NCBI GenBank assembly: GCA_963978545.1 | Contig: OZ021732.1 | Location: 66,223,214-66,287,213, forward strand | Length of the DNA: 64,000 nt | Reading direction: 5' to 3' | From: Linyphia triangularis | Taxonomy: Eukaryota; Arthropoda; Arachnida; Araneae; Linyphiidae | Shown: piece after piece, positions 1 through 11,649 of the stretch | Layout of the letters: each line of letters begins with the position of its first letter | Position numbering within the stretch: position 1 is the first letter of the stretch | Notes under the pieces: generated by a model | Database searches by the model: none | What the model saw: only the letters and a program-made list of their open reading frames with translations | What the model was told of the DNA's origin: nothing | Translations under genes and position numbers: made by a program

Positions 1-948
1 CAATTTTCGAGAAACCTTGGTTACGATATTTTCCAATTGCTGTGTTACCTAAGATTGCTAAATATGAAACAAATATTTAATTTTCTCATTTAGATAATGT
101 AGTCAAGGAAAATTGCTCTTTTTTCCTTCCGTAGTAGTGACAGAGAATTAAATACAATTTTTAGTTCAAGCTTACAAAAATATAATCAGTCGAATAATTT
201 TTGTTTAGATTCAAAGCAAGGATTGGCGGCTTAGAAAAGTGGTATAGGGAGATTTAACATGTACTTCGTGAAGTACAAGACAAGAAGTTTGCCCCTGAAT
301 ATGTACAAAAATCAGGAGGTCTGACTGTGACTCCTTATTTCGTCTTTACTTTTATTTTTCTATATTTTATCCTTCTCTTTATGCCCTATTAATAAGGATT
401 TTTCAAAAGTGGCTTAACATTCGAATTCCTTCTTAACAAGAGGAAATATATCGTGAAGCTGTGTGAGGATGAATTTTTCTACAAACTAATCTAAATAATA
501 CTGCGAATTTGAATATTCTCCGGCCCTCTCTAAGAACAAAATCCTCAGGTACTATTCTTTATATGTAGATTGAGTTTTAGAGCTAAAAATTAGGGTATGC
601 CTTATTATAGAGCTGAATATGTTGTCACTAGTTCATAATGTTAGTGAGTTAGTTGAAAATAATTTATCTTGTAAAACAAAAATATCACCTTGAAACTAAA
701 ACTAAAGATATTAATACTTAATATTTATATTAATTTATATATTATATTAATACTTATAATATTTGTTTCTGCTTATAAACAGTATTATAGTTTGGTTTAA
801 CTCTAAAGTGAGCCATTTCAATTTTAGTTTTACTTCCAAAAATTAGAAATTTCAAAATGTAGTAACAGTTAATTATACATTAATTAACAATTAATAAATA
901 CTTTGATTGATACTTTCTACTTTTACACGAGAATTGCCTTGATTTCAG
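1..948. other. AT-rich non-coding stretch
   Basis: Very AT-rich sequence with no long reading frame and no repeat I could match elsewhere in the window. It would be intron if the candidate exon that starts at 949 is real. Confidence 0.5.
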
Positions 949-1046
949 TCGGCAAAGAGATGTCTAACGATCATTCTCCCCCAATCGAAATTCTTAGCGA
1001 CGGCTCTGCGGCCTTATCGTCATCGGCAATCAACCGCAGACTATGA
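949..1046 (+). CDS. Candidate terminal coding exon of an unidentified upstream gene
   Basis: A short GC-richer stretch follows a good splice acceptor (TTGATTTCAG, AG at 947-948). After two leading bases it reads GKEMSNDHSPPIEILSDGSA and continues ALSSSAINRRL to a TGA at 1044-1046. Codon choice (GAC, GGC, GCG, GCC, CGC) contrasts sharply with the AT-rich flanks. The peptide is hydrophilic, Ser-rich and without a recognisable domain. If real it is the last coding exon of a + strand gene whose other exons lie left of the window. No poly(A) signal was assigned. A regulatory GC island is the alternative. The family is not recognised. Confidence 0.35.
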
Positions 1047-1712
1047 CACGAATTGAACACAATGACCACTGGCTCCCCAAAATATTCCTAAAGAGGATGT
1101 GTAGGTTAATATACATTCCTTTATTTTTGAACAGAAAAACAGTCACACTCATTTATCGCCAAAAGTGGGAAGAAGGAAAATTTTCATTGCCTTTCTAAGC
1201 TCTTTGCATTCTAACCAACAAATTTCGAACGAGAAAAATTCTAATGACAATAATTCTAACCAATTTCATTCTAATCGCGTTTATTAGGTCGAAATTAATT
1301 CTGTCCAATATCGTTCTGTCGAAATTCCGTTTTGATGAGTACGATTCTAACGAGATTTTTCTGGCGAGTTTTTTTCGGTCGAAAAAAATTCGGTCCGTTC
1401 GGATGTAGCCAAGGTTATTCCCGAATTCTCACTTACTCGAGGTAATATTGAATAAATAATACTTTTATCTTCCCTTTTAGATAATAATTGAAAATGAAGA
1501 AAGATTCAATTCAAATGAAAAGATTCGTTTCATTTCATTACACATTTGAAGTTTTATATATATCAAGAACTAAATATGGCGTAATTGACGGGACTCTGAG
1601 GGGGGGGGGGGGGAGGGGGCGCGACTACAGGGGACCGGATGATGCGAAGAATAAAATCAAATTTTACTATAAGAAAAAAGAAGAAAAAAATACTTTGAAA
1701 TGTGATTTAAAA
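1047..1712. other. Non-coding; degenerate ATTCTAAC motif cluster and a G tract
   Basis: Between about 1200 and 1385 the motif ATTCTAAC, or TTCT(A/G)(A/T)C, recurs roughly every 20 bases, often followed by an AAATTT-like stretch. This looks like a decayed short-period repeat. A long G run starts near 1600. No gene seen. Confidence 0.4.
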
Positions 1713-2167
1713 AATGTTGTAACGGGCAATGAAAATTAGTAAATTTTTTTTCTCAAAGTCAAAATTCCCCTTCATAAGCAGCCGACCAAACGGTATAGTG
1801 GTTAGCGTGCTAGCTTCTAGACCTCGAGGTTGCGGGTTCGAGTCCGATGTTAGGCATGGGTGTTTGTAAATGTATGTTGGCTTGTATATTGACGAATGTT
1901 TCGGGGCATTATAGCCCTCGTGTTGTTGACGGCGCCAGATAATCTGAATACAACCAACCCCTTCATAAGCCTCAATATCCAGCCACAAAAATGTTTGTGA
2001 CACTTGGCAACTATGTATTCTGGAACACTTGTTGACTGTGTTGGTACTGCGACCACGTCGCAGAAGCATTTTTGTTACTGGATATTGAGGCCTATGAAGC
2101 GGAATTTTGACTTCGAGAAGAAAATCTTACGAATTACTAATTTTCGTTGCCCGTAACTTACAACAGC
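1713..2167. repeat. Inverted repeat with a SINE inserted in its left arm
   Basis: The left arm (1713-1779 plus 1971-1996, read around the SINE) is the reverse complement of the right arm (about 2064-2167). Shared blocks include GTTGTAA..ACGGGCAA, CGAAAATTAGTAA, AAGTCAAAATTCC and CTTCATA(A/G)GCCTCAATATCC. The central loop is about 65 bases. The structure resembles a foldback or hairpin-type DNA element. No coding capacity. Confidence 0.75.
1780..1958 (+). mobile_element. tRNA-derived SINE, family A, copy 1
   Basis: A tRNA-like head carries a pol III A box (TGGTTAGCGTG) and an exact B box (GGTTCGAGTCC). It is followed by a body (GGCATGGGTGTTTGTAAATG..., GGCGCCAGATAATCTGAA) and a CAACCAACC tail. 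A 12-base target-site duplication CCCTTCATAAGC flanks it at 1768-1779 and 1959-1970, as expected for LINE-mediated retrotransposition. It sits in one arm of an inverted repeat whose other arm shows the empty site. Confidence 0.9.
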
Positions 2168-2529
2168 GTAAAACTTGGCTCTACTTTTTAAGGCCATAAT
2201 TAATTGCATGAAGAACTTAGCCCTTTTTTTTACTGAGAGGTTTTTGTTGGGATTTCATTTTTTTTTTTTTTTTTTTTTTTTTTTGCACGGAATTAATTTT
2301 AAATTCATTACTTATTTTGTATACCGATAGCTAGTTTGAAAACGTTTAGTTTCTATAATTTTAAAACTTGCAAGAAACTGGGTTGCGAGGGTTAGTGTGC
2401 ATTTTTTTTTTTTTGGGGGGGGGGGAGGGCCTGTGTACTTCTCCGTTTAACGAGTACCAGATAAAAACTGCTAAATTGCAAAATAAATTGTGATTTATTG
2501 ACTTATTATTTCATATTCCCTCCCGGGAA
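2168..2529. other. Non-coding, homopolymer-rich
   Basis: Contains a long T tract (about 2259-2284) and a T run followed by a G run near 2403-2425. No gene or matched repeat. Confidence 0.5.
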
Positions 2530-2745
2530 AATCTCTGGTTACGCTCCTGTAATTAACAATCTTTAAAAATCCTTTATAATTCCAATAATAAACAGTTATA
2601 AAGTTACAAAAGCACCCTGTAACAAACAGCAAACATTTAAAGGTGGCGATATAATATATGAACGCGTTATTTAAGCGTGTAACAATTTCGGTTTGGTGAA
2701 AACTCGCCAACTGGTAGCCGTCTAAAGGAAGAGTACTTTTTTTGG
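2530..2745 (-). repeat. Interspersed repeat family C, one-ended copy
   Basis: Read on the minus strand it starts GTACTCTTCCTTTAGACGG, then ACCAGTTGGCG, and continues through blocks such as AAATGTTTGCTGTTTGTTA. It aligns along its length with the element at 51.3-51.7 kb, read around the SINE there. Non-coding; probably part of a TIR element. Confidence 0.65.
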
Positions 2746-4186
2746 TACATACTTCTTATACAGTCGACTCTTGGCGCACTTTTTATTGGCAGTCAGTTAC
2801 GAGAACTTTAGAATTAGCCGAATATTTTATTCTTTGAATTTAAATTGTAATTTGTTTTTAAGAAAGTTTAAATTTTTTTTCTTTTAAAGAAAGACCAATT
2901 AGTGGGATTTGTCTAAGAAAGTTCAATTTATCGGACCACATTCCATAAAGTAGACAGTTCCGGCATTTTTTTTAAAAAGAGTGAAATTAGTTTATATTTA
3001 TGAAGAATTTCTCTCTGAATTCCAAATATTCAAACAAATCTTCTTACAAAAAATTAGTTATTTATATATTAAGAAAAGAAAATGCCCCAAAACTTGTCCG
3101 ATCGCAGTCCGATCAAAATCCTACTTTATAGCTGTGACGTCAAAACATCCTTCCATTTTTGTGGTTATCGTGAGGTTTCTGCCAAATAGTTGGCGTTGGT
3201 TTGGTAGTTAAAATAATCGTCTCCTCCCCCGGAGAAGTTGACCTCTCCAGGAGATGAGATGTCCGGATCCCAAAAATAACACACTTTGTAAACCAAACTT
3301 GCTGAACTTCAATTCTGCAGTGTCTATTGATTTTCTACTTGTTTTGTAAAAGTTTTCCTGGTTTTTGCATTCGGTATCCTTGGTCTTATTAGAATTTTAT
3401 CTTTTTTATTCTTCGAAGATAGTACAACCGTAAAACTACAGACCTGCATTGATATTCCTCGAACTGTCTTAAAAATTTTGATGCGTTAGATTTTTCATAG
3501 TATCAGTACTTGATTTTTCAAAAATAAATTTAAATATTTGTATGAATGTGAAACACTATTTCTCTTAAAACATCTTAAAGTAAGATACATCCAACGAATT
3601 AAAAATTCGCGTTGAAATGAGCTTAATTCTGAGAGAATTTTTGTTTGTTTGGGGAAAACATCATTTCATCAAATGAACAGAAGTCATTGACTTAGTTTGA
3701 TTTGAGAAACTTTCAAACTTCGTTTGATCTTGCACGCGAAAATCTAATAAACGAGATGATTGCTTATAAAGAGAAACTACCTCACTTATTTAAGCTGACA
3801 ATATTCTATCCCTGTCAGAATTAATGATATTAATGTTATACTTTTTGACGCTCATTATTATTAGTAACGCTACCTTAACACTGACAGGTATATCATTCAA
3901 TACGTCAAATTTTGGTTCGTTTTAAAAGAATGCAAGACCAGTTTGTCTGTGCTCCCTTTCATCAAAAATAGAAAGTTAGAGTTATTTATTTTAAATGCGA
4001 GTGCTCAAATGTCAGTCTGGTCACGTTTCTAAATATTAAATTGATCTATTATTAATTGAAAAGTTGAGATAATTTTCGTGTTTAATCGTCAAACAATCAG
4101 TGAAGGTCAAATTTGAAATCTTTATAGTTGTTTTTTAAACTTTTTTGATAATCTGTACTCCTGTCTTTCTATGTCTAAAAGAATTT
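2746..4186. other. Non-coding intergenic sequence
   Basis: AT-rich. No convincing reading frame and no repeat matched inside the window. Confidence 0.5.
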
Positions 4187-4200
4187 TTTTATAAGTTAGG

Positions 4201-4377
4201 TTGGTTTTTTTCAGATTATCTGGCGCCATCAACAACATGAGGGCTATAATGCGCCGCAACATTCGTCATCAGACAAGCCAACATACATTTACAAACACCC
4301 ATGCCTAACACGGAACTCGAACCCTCAACCTCGCGGTCTAGAAGCTAGCACGCTAACCACTATACCGTTTGGTCAGC
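4201..4377 (-). mobile_element. tRNA-derived SINE, family A, copy 2
   Basis: This is the reverse complement of the SINE-A unit. The GACCAAACGGTATAGTGGTTAGC head is at the right end, and the CAGATTATCTGGCGCC body and tail are at the left. The B-box region is slightly degraded. A 14-base duplication with one mismatch flanks it: TTTTATAAGTTAGG at 4187-4200 and TTTTATTAGTTAGG at 4378-4391. Confidence 0.9.
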
Positions 4378-4739
4378 TTTTATTAGTTAGGATGCCAAAC
4401 AAAGAGCATATTGGCCATCTAAAGTTTTCATAATCCTTATAAGTATATATATATTTTAATACATTGGATATTTATAAACATAATTTTAGTTACTTATAGG
4501 AACTGATCCTATCAGTGGTTTATTTCATCATGTTGACTGTATTTCGTCGTGTTATTCATAGCACATAGAAGTACTCAAATGTGATAAAAATCACACATAA
4601 AAATCGCATTGTGATAGGCACATTTCAGAATATTTCTTAAAAATATTTTTAAATTGGAATGTATTTTCTGCAAATATAAGTATTTTACATTTTCTAGAAG
4701 TGAGCATGCATATTTGTTTGAAACTTGAACTCATTCACT

Positions 4740-5680
4740 GTTTCGTGATTCCAGGCGAGACGTCGATGGAGATGGATGCTAGAAGCTTCTAATTAGCGAA
4801 TCTTCAGTTGACCAGGAGTGGGCGTGTCTTTTCAAACCATCAATATCCCCCATCTCTACTGTGAACACGGTGGGCGTCCAGCAGAAATGCCGAAGGGGCA
4901 GTCGCGAATTTCTTCAAAAGAAAAACGACTGGCCCCCCAATCACAGTTCTCGGCCTAATGCTAGATCCAGGGGTCATCTGAAGAGCAAAACCGAGGGGTT
5001 CTGGCAACCGAATTCTCAGGGGAAACTTACAACTCTTTGTCCCTCGTTCTTTCCAGGAACTTCTCAGACCCAAGAGGGGGGATCTGAGAAACGTCTTCCA
5101 ACCCCTGCTGCGGAGCCTTTTTCTATTTCCTGTTAGGAGGGAAAAAAAAAAGGGGGGGGGGGGTATATTTAGAAGGGGCTTGGAGCAGACAGACTACACA
5201 CAGTGGGACCTGCTCCTCGAAAGGTCAAGGTTAAACCGGCACTTTGAGATGTTGAACGAATCCCTGAATCATGGACGGCTTCTGATCCTGGTTGGGATGG
5301 GGATGGTTCTGCGTTCTGCATCCATTCCATGTTCGAAATATAGGAGGAATGCTCTCGAATCGGCTGATAAAAAAAAACTCTATCTTCCATCTGGATGGTT
5401 GTTTTTCCTGTAGGTCGTTCAACTTGAGGGCTGTTGTTTTTTGTTTTTTTCGACTGCCGGCTCATGGCAATTCAGACTCTGCTCCCCCCTGCAAAAATCC
5501 GTTGTTGATAAAAAAGCAGTTTACTGTCTTGTTTTGTAGGCCGAAAACTTTTGACGGTCGGTGATTACGCGTCAATTGTCGGGGAACGTCTAAAGTGGTT
5601 TCTTCTCCCAAAGGTTTGAGCCGGGGCAAATAAATAAGGAGCTTAAACACCGACTGAAGAGTACTAATGTGATTAAAGAA
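4740..5680. other. GC-richer island, candidate regulatory DNA
   Basis: About 0.9 kb of much less AT-rich sequence stands in AT-rich surroundings, roughly 7 kb upstream of the MEX3 start. Several frames stay open for 60-98 codons, but none shows a known domain, splice-site context or consistent coding bias. It includes an A run and G run near 5142-5162. I read it as unique, possibly cis-regulatory DNA. An unidentified exon cannot be excluded. Confidence 0.35.
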
Positions 5681-8600
5681 CATTTTGCTTTTGGCTTTAC
5701 GAGATTAAGAAATGGCGATAAACATTCCCATTCGTCAACATTTTGTGTAGAGAACTGTTATTTTGTTTTCTGAAGAGTTGGTTTTTATACTTTGGCGACT
5801 TTCCAATTCATTCGTATGATAGCCTAAATTTGATTTGCAAGCTTGTGATTCATATGGGAAAACAACAAACATAAAAATGTTTTCTTAAAAAGCAAAAAAA
5901 AAAAAAAAAAAACTTATTTGTTTCAAATACTTTCACTTTCGATTACATTCCATTCATGCCTTATATAGAGTGTTTGATTACAAGATTGGTCAGTGTGTGT
6001 AACTGGACAAATTTTCCATGACGAGACATCTAACCACGTGATTGAGTCGCATATATAAACGGCCAAGTTCCCCACGGTGATATTTCCCACCATCCTTCTT
6101 TTCCTAGAGTGAGTTAATCAGGCAAGTTCGCCTGATTCCGTTTTTGTTAGCAATCAAATACCAGATACGAGTGTAATTTTTAAAAAACTTTATTGAACTT
6201 TCAAAAACTTTTTAACAAAGTAGAGCACAGCATTTTCAGTTCTTCAAAAATGGTTATTTTATTCTGTTGTATGAAAACATTACAACCACCTCTTTTCTAG
6301 GTACTGAAATAACAAAAGGGACTCTTCTGAAATCCGAGATCTTAATGCGACGAACCCCCTCCTATGAAGGGGGCAAAAAGCAACTGTCCACCACCGGAAA
6401 CTGCCCTGTGATAACAAGGATGCAGGGTAGATAATTGGAACCATCCTCGGCTATCCCATTACTGCTCTTCGTCTGGTAGCCATTTGTAGGCACTAAAGAC
6501 GTTCGCCTCCCTATTACAAAACGGTAATGAACGATACATTCTCCCACATTACAACCACCTGCCATTAAGATAGATGTTGCTCATCAAGAATTTAGATGAG
6601 GATAATTTACCCTTCAAAGGCAATAGGAGTTGGTCTTTCCTAATCTAAATGAGCAGATCAATTTGGGTTTCCGATAACAGAAACAGCTGAAAAGAGCGTG
6701 AGGTGGTTGATTTAATTTACTTTTTTAAGTGTAGCATAATTCTAAAGAAAATTTCTTAATGACACTTTCCATTGGTAAATCTAGCAAATTAAAAAACATA
6801 AGGTAATCTTCAGAGATTTAATGTAGATGTATTTGCATATTAGACACTTGAGATATTTCCACCTTTTCGCAATTTTAAAGACCTTTATATATATTTTCTA
6901 AAATCCATTACTACTAAAAAAATACCTCAAAACAAATGACGTATTTCCTACCATACTCAACAATAATAGCAAAAGCTGTCTAATAAAATTTAAAGTGATT
7001 TTTTACAATTGACATATTAAAATTAGTTTCGTTATTGTTCGTTTCATTTCAATAGCTCCAACTAGGAGTCGAATCTTGTGATATTTTATGGTTGCCCTAT
7101 GGGCATCCACAGAAGTGATCTTGGTTGTCCTCAAGTAGAATTTGTTGACCTTAAATTTTCCAGGTTACAGAATATGAAAACTGCCGAAGAATACGAAACA
7201 TCATTATTTATTGGGCGAAACTTCTGAGGTTTAGGGCAATGGTATTCACATGATTCCTGGTCGTTTAATCACATGCCTATTCTAAGCAAAATTTACGACA
7301 ACCCAAATTACCCCCCCCCCCCCTCCATCTCCTTCTCTCCCTGATATGATTGACGGCTTTATTTTCAATTTCTCACTTCGGATAAATGCCAACATGAACA
7401 CAAAATAAGTGGCTTGAAATCCAATTGATTAGTTTATCCTAATTATTAAAAGAAAACAAACGTTTATGAGATAGAAATTAAATTTCTGGTTGCCAAAGGG
7501 CAACTGAAATTTTTATTTAAGTCACCCCTTATAAAAATATGGTAGCCTTGGGCAACCGCAAATTTCGATCTCTGGCGTCAACTGTAGTGAAAGAAACACA
7601 AACTTGTCGGTACTAAAATTTTATTTTCTAAACAAATTTTTTAATTGAAATTAAAGAGGTTTAATTTAAGGCATTACTCTTTTTGTGTTGTTTAAAATTT
7701 TGAAGAATTAGTTAGGCCGGCTATGTGTTCTAGAAAAAATTGTACTATTATTCAATCACTTACCCTTTGAAATTAACACATCCATATAATTATATATTTT
7801 GAGAGCGTTCTGGTGGTTAGTCTTTCTCCGTCAAATAAAGCTATTTAAATTTTTTTGAAAGAGTCTTAACTGATTTGTTACACTAGATGGTAAACACACT
7901 TTCGGGGTTTGTGGGGTCCGACGCGCCGTACTGATAACTTATGTTTGACACCTGAATAGATAACACTAAGTCAAATAGAGTTATCACTCATGTAAACTTA
8001 CCATTGAAATATGAAACATTTTATGACTGGTAAAAGTTTTACTTGGGATGAAATTAAAACTGACATCAATAATAAATGTAAATGTTTACAATTTTGAGTA
8101 AAATAAATATTTCTGATTACTTTTTTCTTGATTTTTTTAAAAAGTATAGCACATTTATCTGTGCTCTTAATTACCTTTATTGTTCAATTTAAATAAAGTA
8201 TTGATGCAACATTCCAATTTTTAGGGTCGGTAGTATTAGATACTTTCTGGCCCTATAGTACACCAGGGCTATGAGACATACACAAATTAAGTCACGCAAA
8301 ATTTTGACTTTTTTTATTCTTCCCTCTTTTTCCATCACGTTCAGTCACGATTAATTAATCTCCCTCTCCCCACCCCAAAAAAAAATTACGTAACGTTGCA
8401 GCCACCTTCTTCACTCCTAAAATTATAAATTTAATTAATTTTACCATCCCCCTTTCAAAAATTTTAGAAAATGCATATTTATGTTGTTTTGAAATGAACT
8501 CGAATGAAATAAAGTCCAACTTATTGTAGATTAACTTTCTTTGTCAAATGATCTCAAATGAATAAAAGTTAATTTTTTTTGAAAACTTTAATTTAAAAAA

Positions 8601-8695
8601 AAAAAAATATGTGTTGATTAAACTTTTTCCGCAAAAGTGAAATTGTTACGTCACGCAAGAGATTACCCGCCTTTCCACCGAGCTCTCTCTTTAAT
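5681..8695. other. Non-coding intergenic DNA with a small GC-richer patch
   Basis: Mostly AT-rich. A patch at about 6290-6600 is GC-richer; the words ATTACAACCACCT occur at both its ends (near 6279 and 6548). A C tract lies at about 7310-7323. No gene, RNA gene or matched transposon seen. Confidence 0.45.
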
Positions 8696-9104
8696 CCGCG
8701 GTTCCCAACCCATAGGCCGCGAGTAGCTTGGTACTGGGCAGTGGAAGGAGCTTCAGAGGTAGAGATGGGGAACAATCAAGTCACTCTATTGCTAGCAATA
8801 ATTCAATTATTCAATTGTATTTTTTTTACGGTTTACGAGTGAATAATGAGTGAATTCAACAGCTTGGCTAAAAAAGTCCAGTTCTAATCCAGATATTGTC
8901 TTTTAAAATTTTTAATACGAATCATTATTTTTTATGTTTTTATTCGATTTAGAATACCTCGTTTAACCAATATACCAAATTTCAGTTCATTATGTTGAGA
9001 AACACGTCACTTATGAGCAAAAATGCAAAAATGAGAGCAAATTTCTTTATTGCTGGGAAGAATTGAACGTTTTTCGTGCTTCAAGACGTAATCTGGCCCT
9101 ATAG

Positions 9105-9368
9105 CACTGTCCCTTAAAATAAGCTTTTTTTGCGTTTTTGCTAAAATATTGAGTACCGAAAGTCAAAATGGAATGAAAAATATTCTGTAGGGGTTTTCGA
9201 CTATGATAATTCTAAAGAAATGTTTTTTTTTTTCTATTACACTGTCCCTTAAAAAGAGCTTTTTTTGCGTTTTTGCTAAAATATTGAGTACCGAAAGTCA
9301 AAATGGAATGAAAAATATTCTGTAGGGGTTTTCGACTATGATAATTCTAAAGAAATGTTTTTTTTTTC

Positions 9369-9373
<5 letters not shown>
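9105..9373. repeat. 135-bp tandem duplication
   Basis: Two nearly identical head-to-tail copies start at 9105 and 9240, each beginning CACTGTCCCTTAAAA and ending in a T run then CTATTA. They differ at only a few bases near the start and in T-run length, so the duplication is recent. A long A tract follows (about 9374-9401). Confidence 0.9.
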
Positions 9374-9407
<34 letters not shown>

Positions 9408-9442
9408 TTAAATTATTAAAAACCTGTTTAATACAAAAGTTG

Positions 9443-10163
9443 GGGGTCGTTCAAATATTACGTAAGCATGTTTTTGGTAATTTTTGACCCCCCCCCCTCC
9501 CTCGTCAGCAAAAATAAGCAAATCGCATACCCCTCTCTATAATTACGTAAGCATACGGTAACCCCCCCCCCTCCCCTACTCCTGATTTTTTTTTTTTTGT
9601 AATGTTAATAATCTAAAAAAAAGTTAGGATTCAATGCAAATAATGCCTTAAAAGGGAAAAAAATGAAGAAAGAAACTTGTTCAAAACACAACTCAATTCG
9701 GAATCTTGAACCTTAAACCAACTACTGCTCCATCTTAGGCGCCCGCCAGTCGCCAAGCGAAACAAAAACAAAAATTGTCTGTCACATAAGTTAGGTTTAA
9801 AGTAGGATTCACGTCTCCAAACACCCAAAAGAGGGAAATCAGCTTTATTCATTTTGAAACTGCAGTATTTTGCATCATCAATGTTTAATTGTAATTGGAT
9901 GAAGGCAGAGTACGTCACTCTTATGTGACGTAAGTTTAAATCCCTTAGATCGATTTGAATGGAAAGTTGCCTATCCTAGAACTCGGGGTACAAAAGTGAA
10001 ATTTTTTGTAAATTTCAATTTTTTTTAGAAATAAAGGGATTATTAAATGCTTACTTAAGCATCACTCATACCCCCTCCCCCCCCCCTTGTCAGCAAAAAT
10101 AAGTAAATCGTTAACCCCCTCCCCCCCCCCCCCTAGGTGCTTACGTAATATTTGAACGGCCCC
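9443..10163. mobile_element. TIR DNA element, non-autonomous, 721 bp
   Basis: The left end GGGGTCGTTCAAATATTACG (then TAAGCA) is matched by the inverted right end GGGGCCGTTCAAATATTACG (then TAAGCA). TTG flanks both sides (9440-9442, 10164-10166), a possible 3-bp duplication. Subterminal C tracts and the phrase GTCAGCAAAAATAAG occur near both ends. No transposase reading frame. Superfamily not assigned. Confidence 0.75.
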
Positions 10164-10845
10164 TTGTATGCTATTTATGTTTGGCCTTAAACTATCGTTT
10201 GAAACAAAAATTGCTAAAATATATTAACTATTTAAGAATTTATGGCTAAAAAAACAAATTTTCTTTTTAACATTAATTTGGCATTTTTTTTGACATCATT
10301 TAAATTAGTAACAACTCAATGAAAAATTACGAAATTTGGTATTTAGACGTTTTTTTGGATTTTAAATATAAATATGGTATAATATTATGGGGTTGCCATT
10401 GAACTTTTTTAAAGTTTGGTTTAGTTTTACTACGTAGATGACCCCTCATGATAAAAAAAATAATAATAATGTATACAATTAATAAAGACCTCCCACGATT
10501 TACAACGGTACTTGACTTTTGGTAATTCATCAATTAGAATACAAGATACAGCCATCGTTCAGATTTTTTTTTGCCTACTGTTCAAACAATGCCAAAAATC
10601 CTATTGATATTTTTTTTAACTCTGACCACTTGTTTTTTTAGTTTTCTTATTGTTGTGACAGCAAAGTAAATACAATAAAGTTCTTTTTTTTTAATAAAAA
10701 AAATAAAAATATTTTTAATCCTTCTTGTATAGTATGTTTTACTAATTACTGATGCACGCTCACGACAAAATTCTATAATTTAGTGGGCCTCAAATTTTTT
10801 TTTACAAAATAAGTGGGCCGCAGAGCTAGAGGTTTGGAACCGCTG

Positions 10846-11649
10846 TTCTGTATCATGGTCCATCACGTTGGACGAACCTCTTCCCTTCCGAAAAACACTT
10901 ATAAGACAGCCTAAAAATCGACACGAGATCATCTATCGCAATCACCGTCAGGTCTACTCTATTTGAAAACTGTTATTGCAGAGAGCCGTTATTGCATCAG
11001 CAAATTTTTTGGGAGCAGCTTCGTTAAAATAGGTATTGATTAAGTGCAATATAATAATTATATTTTTAATTACTGGCAAACTAGAGAAAATAAGGTTAAG
11101 TGGAGAAATATGCATCAAAATCAACTCAATAGTTCTCAGATGCCGTGAAGAGAAGTACCAATCAAAATACTTAAAAGTTCCGGTTATACTTCTGCTTGTC
11201 TGTCGCCACCGGCCGGGAGGGAGGATATTTTAATATTGAAATAATTTCAAGATCGCGATAAATAAAATGTGTGCATTAATAAAGTATCTTTACTAAAATT
11301 CTTCGAATAAAAAATGTTCAATATAATCCCTTTATTAAGAATACAAAGTAGACAATTTCAAAATGAATAACTTAGTTGGTGCCAAGCAATTTAAAATTTT
11401 TTTTTTATTTTGGGCTTATTGAGAATCAAATTCAATTGCAAAACTTTTTAGGCGTTAAGGTAAAACAAATACTTTTAGATATTTAATTCTGTTGAACAAA
11501 ACTTCTGGAATAGTTTCGAATCCATCTTTTATTGAACATTTTGACGCATCTAGATGCATTCGATTATTCCGAAATATCGATTAATTCTTTTATTTACTTT
11601 CAAACAGACTATTCTATTCGCGCGGCAAATTTTCCCGCCAAATGACGAG
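10846..11649. other. Non-coding sequence upstream of the MEX3 promoter
   Basis: AT-rich. No reading frame of interest and no matched repeat. Confidence 0.5.

Larger units (their letters stand above)
8696..10845. mobile_element. Probable hAT-like element ends, with nested insertions
   Basis: The left end CCGCGGTTCCCAACC followed by GGCCGCGAG and the right end (reverse complement CAGCGGTTCCAAACC then GCGGCCCAC) match each other and the general look of hAT terminal repeats. The interior holds a 135-bp tandem duplication and a separate TIR element. No transposase was found. The flanking octamers (TCTTTAAT, TTCTGTAT) do not match well, so these may be ends of two different copies. Confidence 0.4.

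Noticed and set aside
1707..2069. 120-codon minus-strand frame
   Set aside because: It overlaps SINE-A and its host inverted repeat; the peptide is a translation of repeat DNA.
4861..5465. Protein-coding gene in the 4.7-5.7 kb island
   Set aside because: Frames are open on both strands with no domain, start context or splice sites; more likely regulatory DNA.
8696..10845. A single confirmed hAT transposon
   Set aside because: The ends look alike, but the flanking octamers do not match and no transposase is present; kept only as a low-confidence feature.
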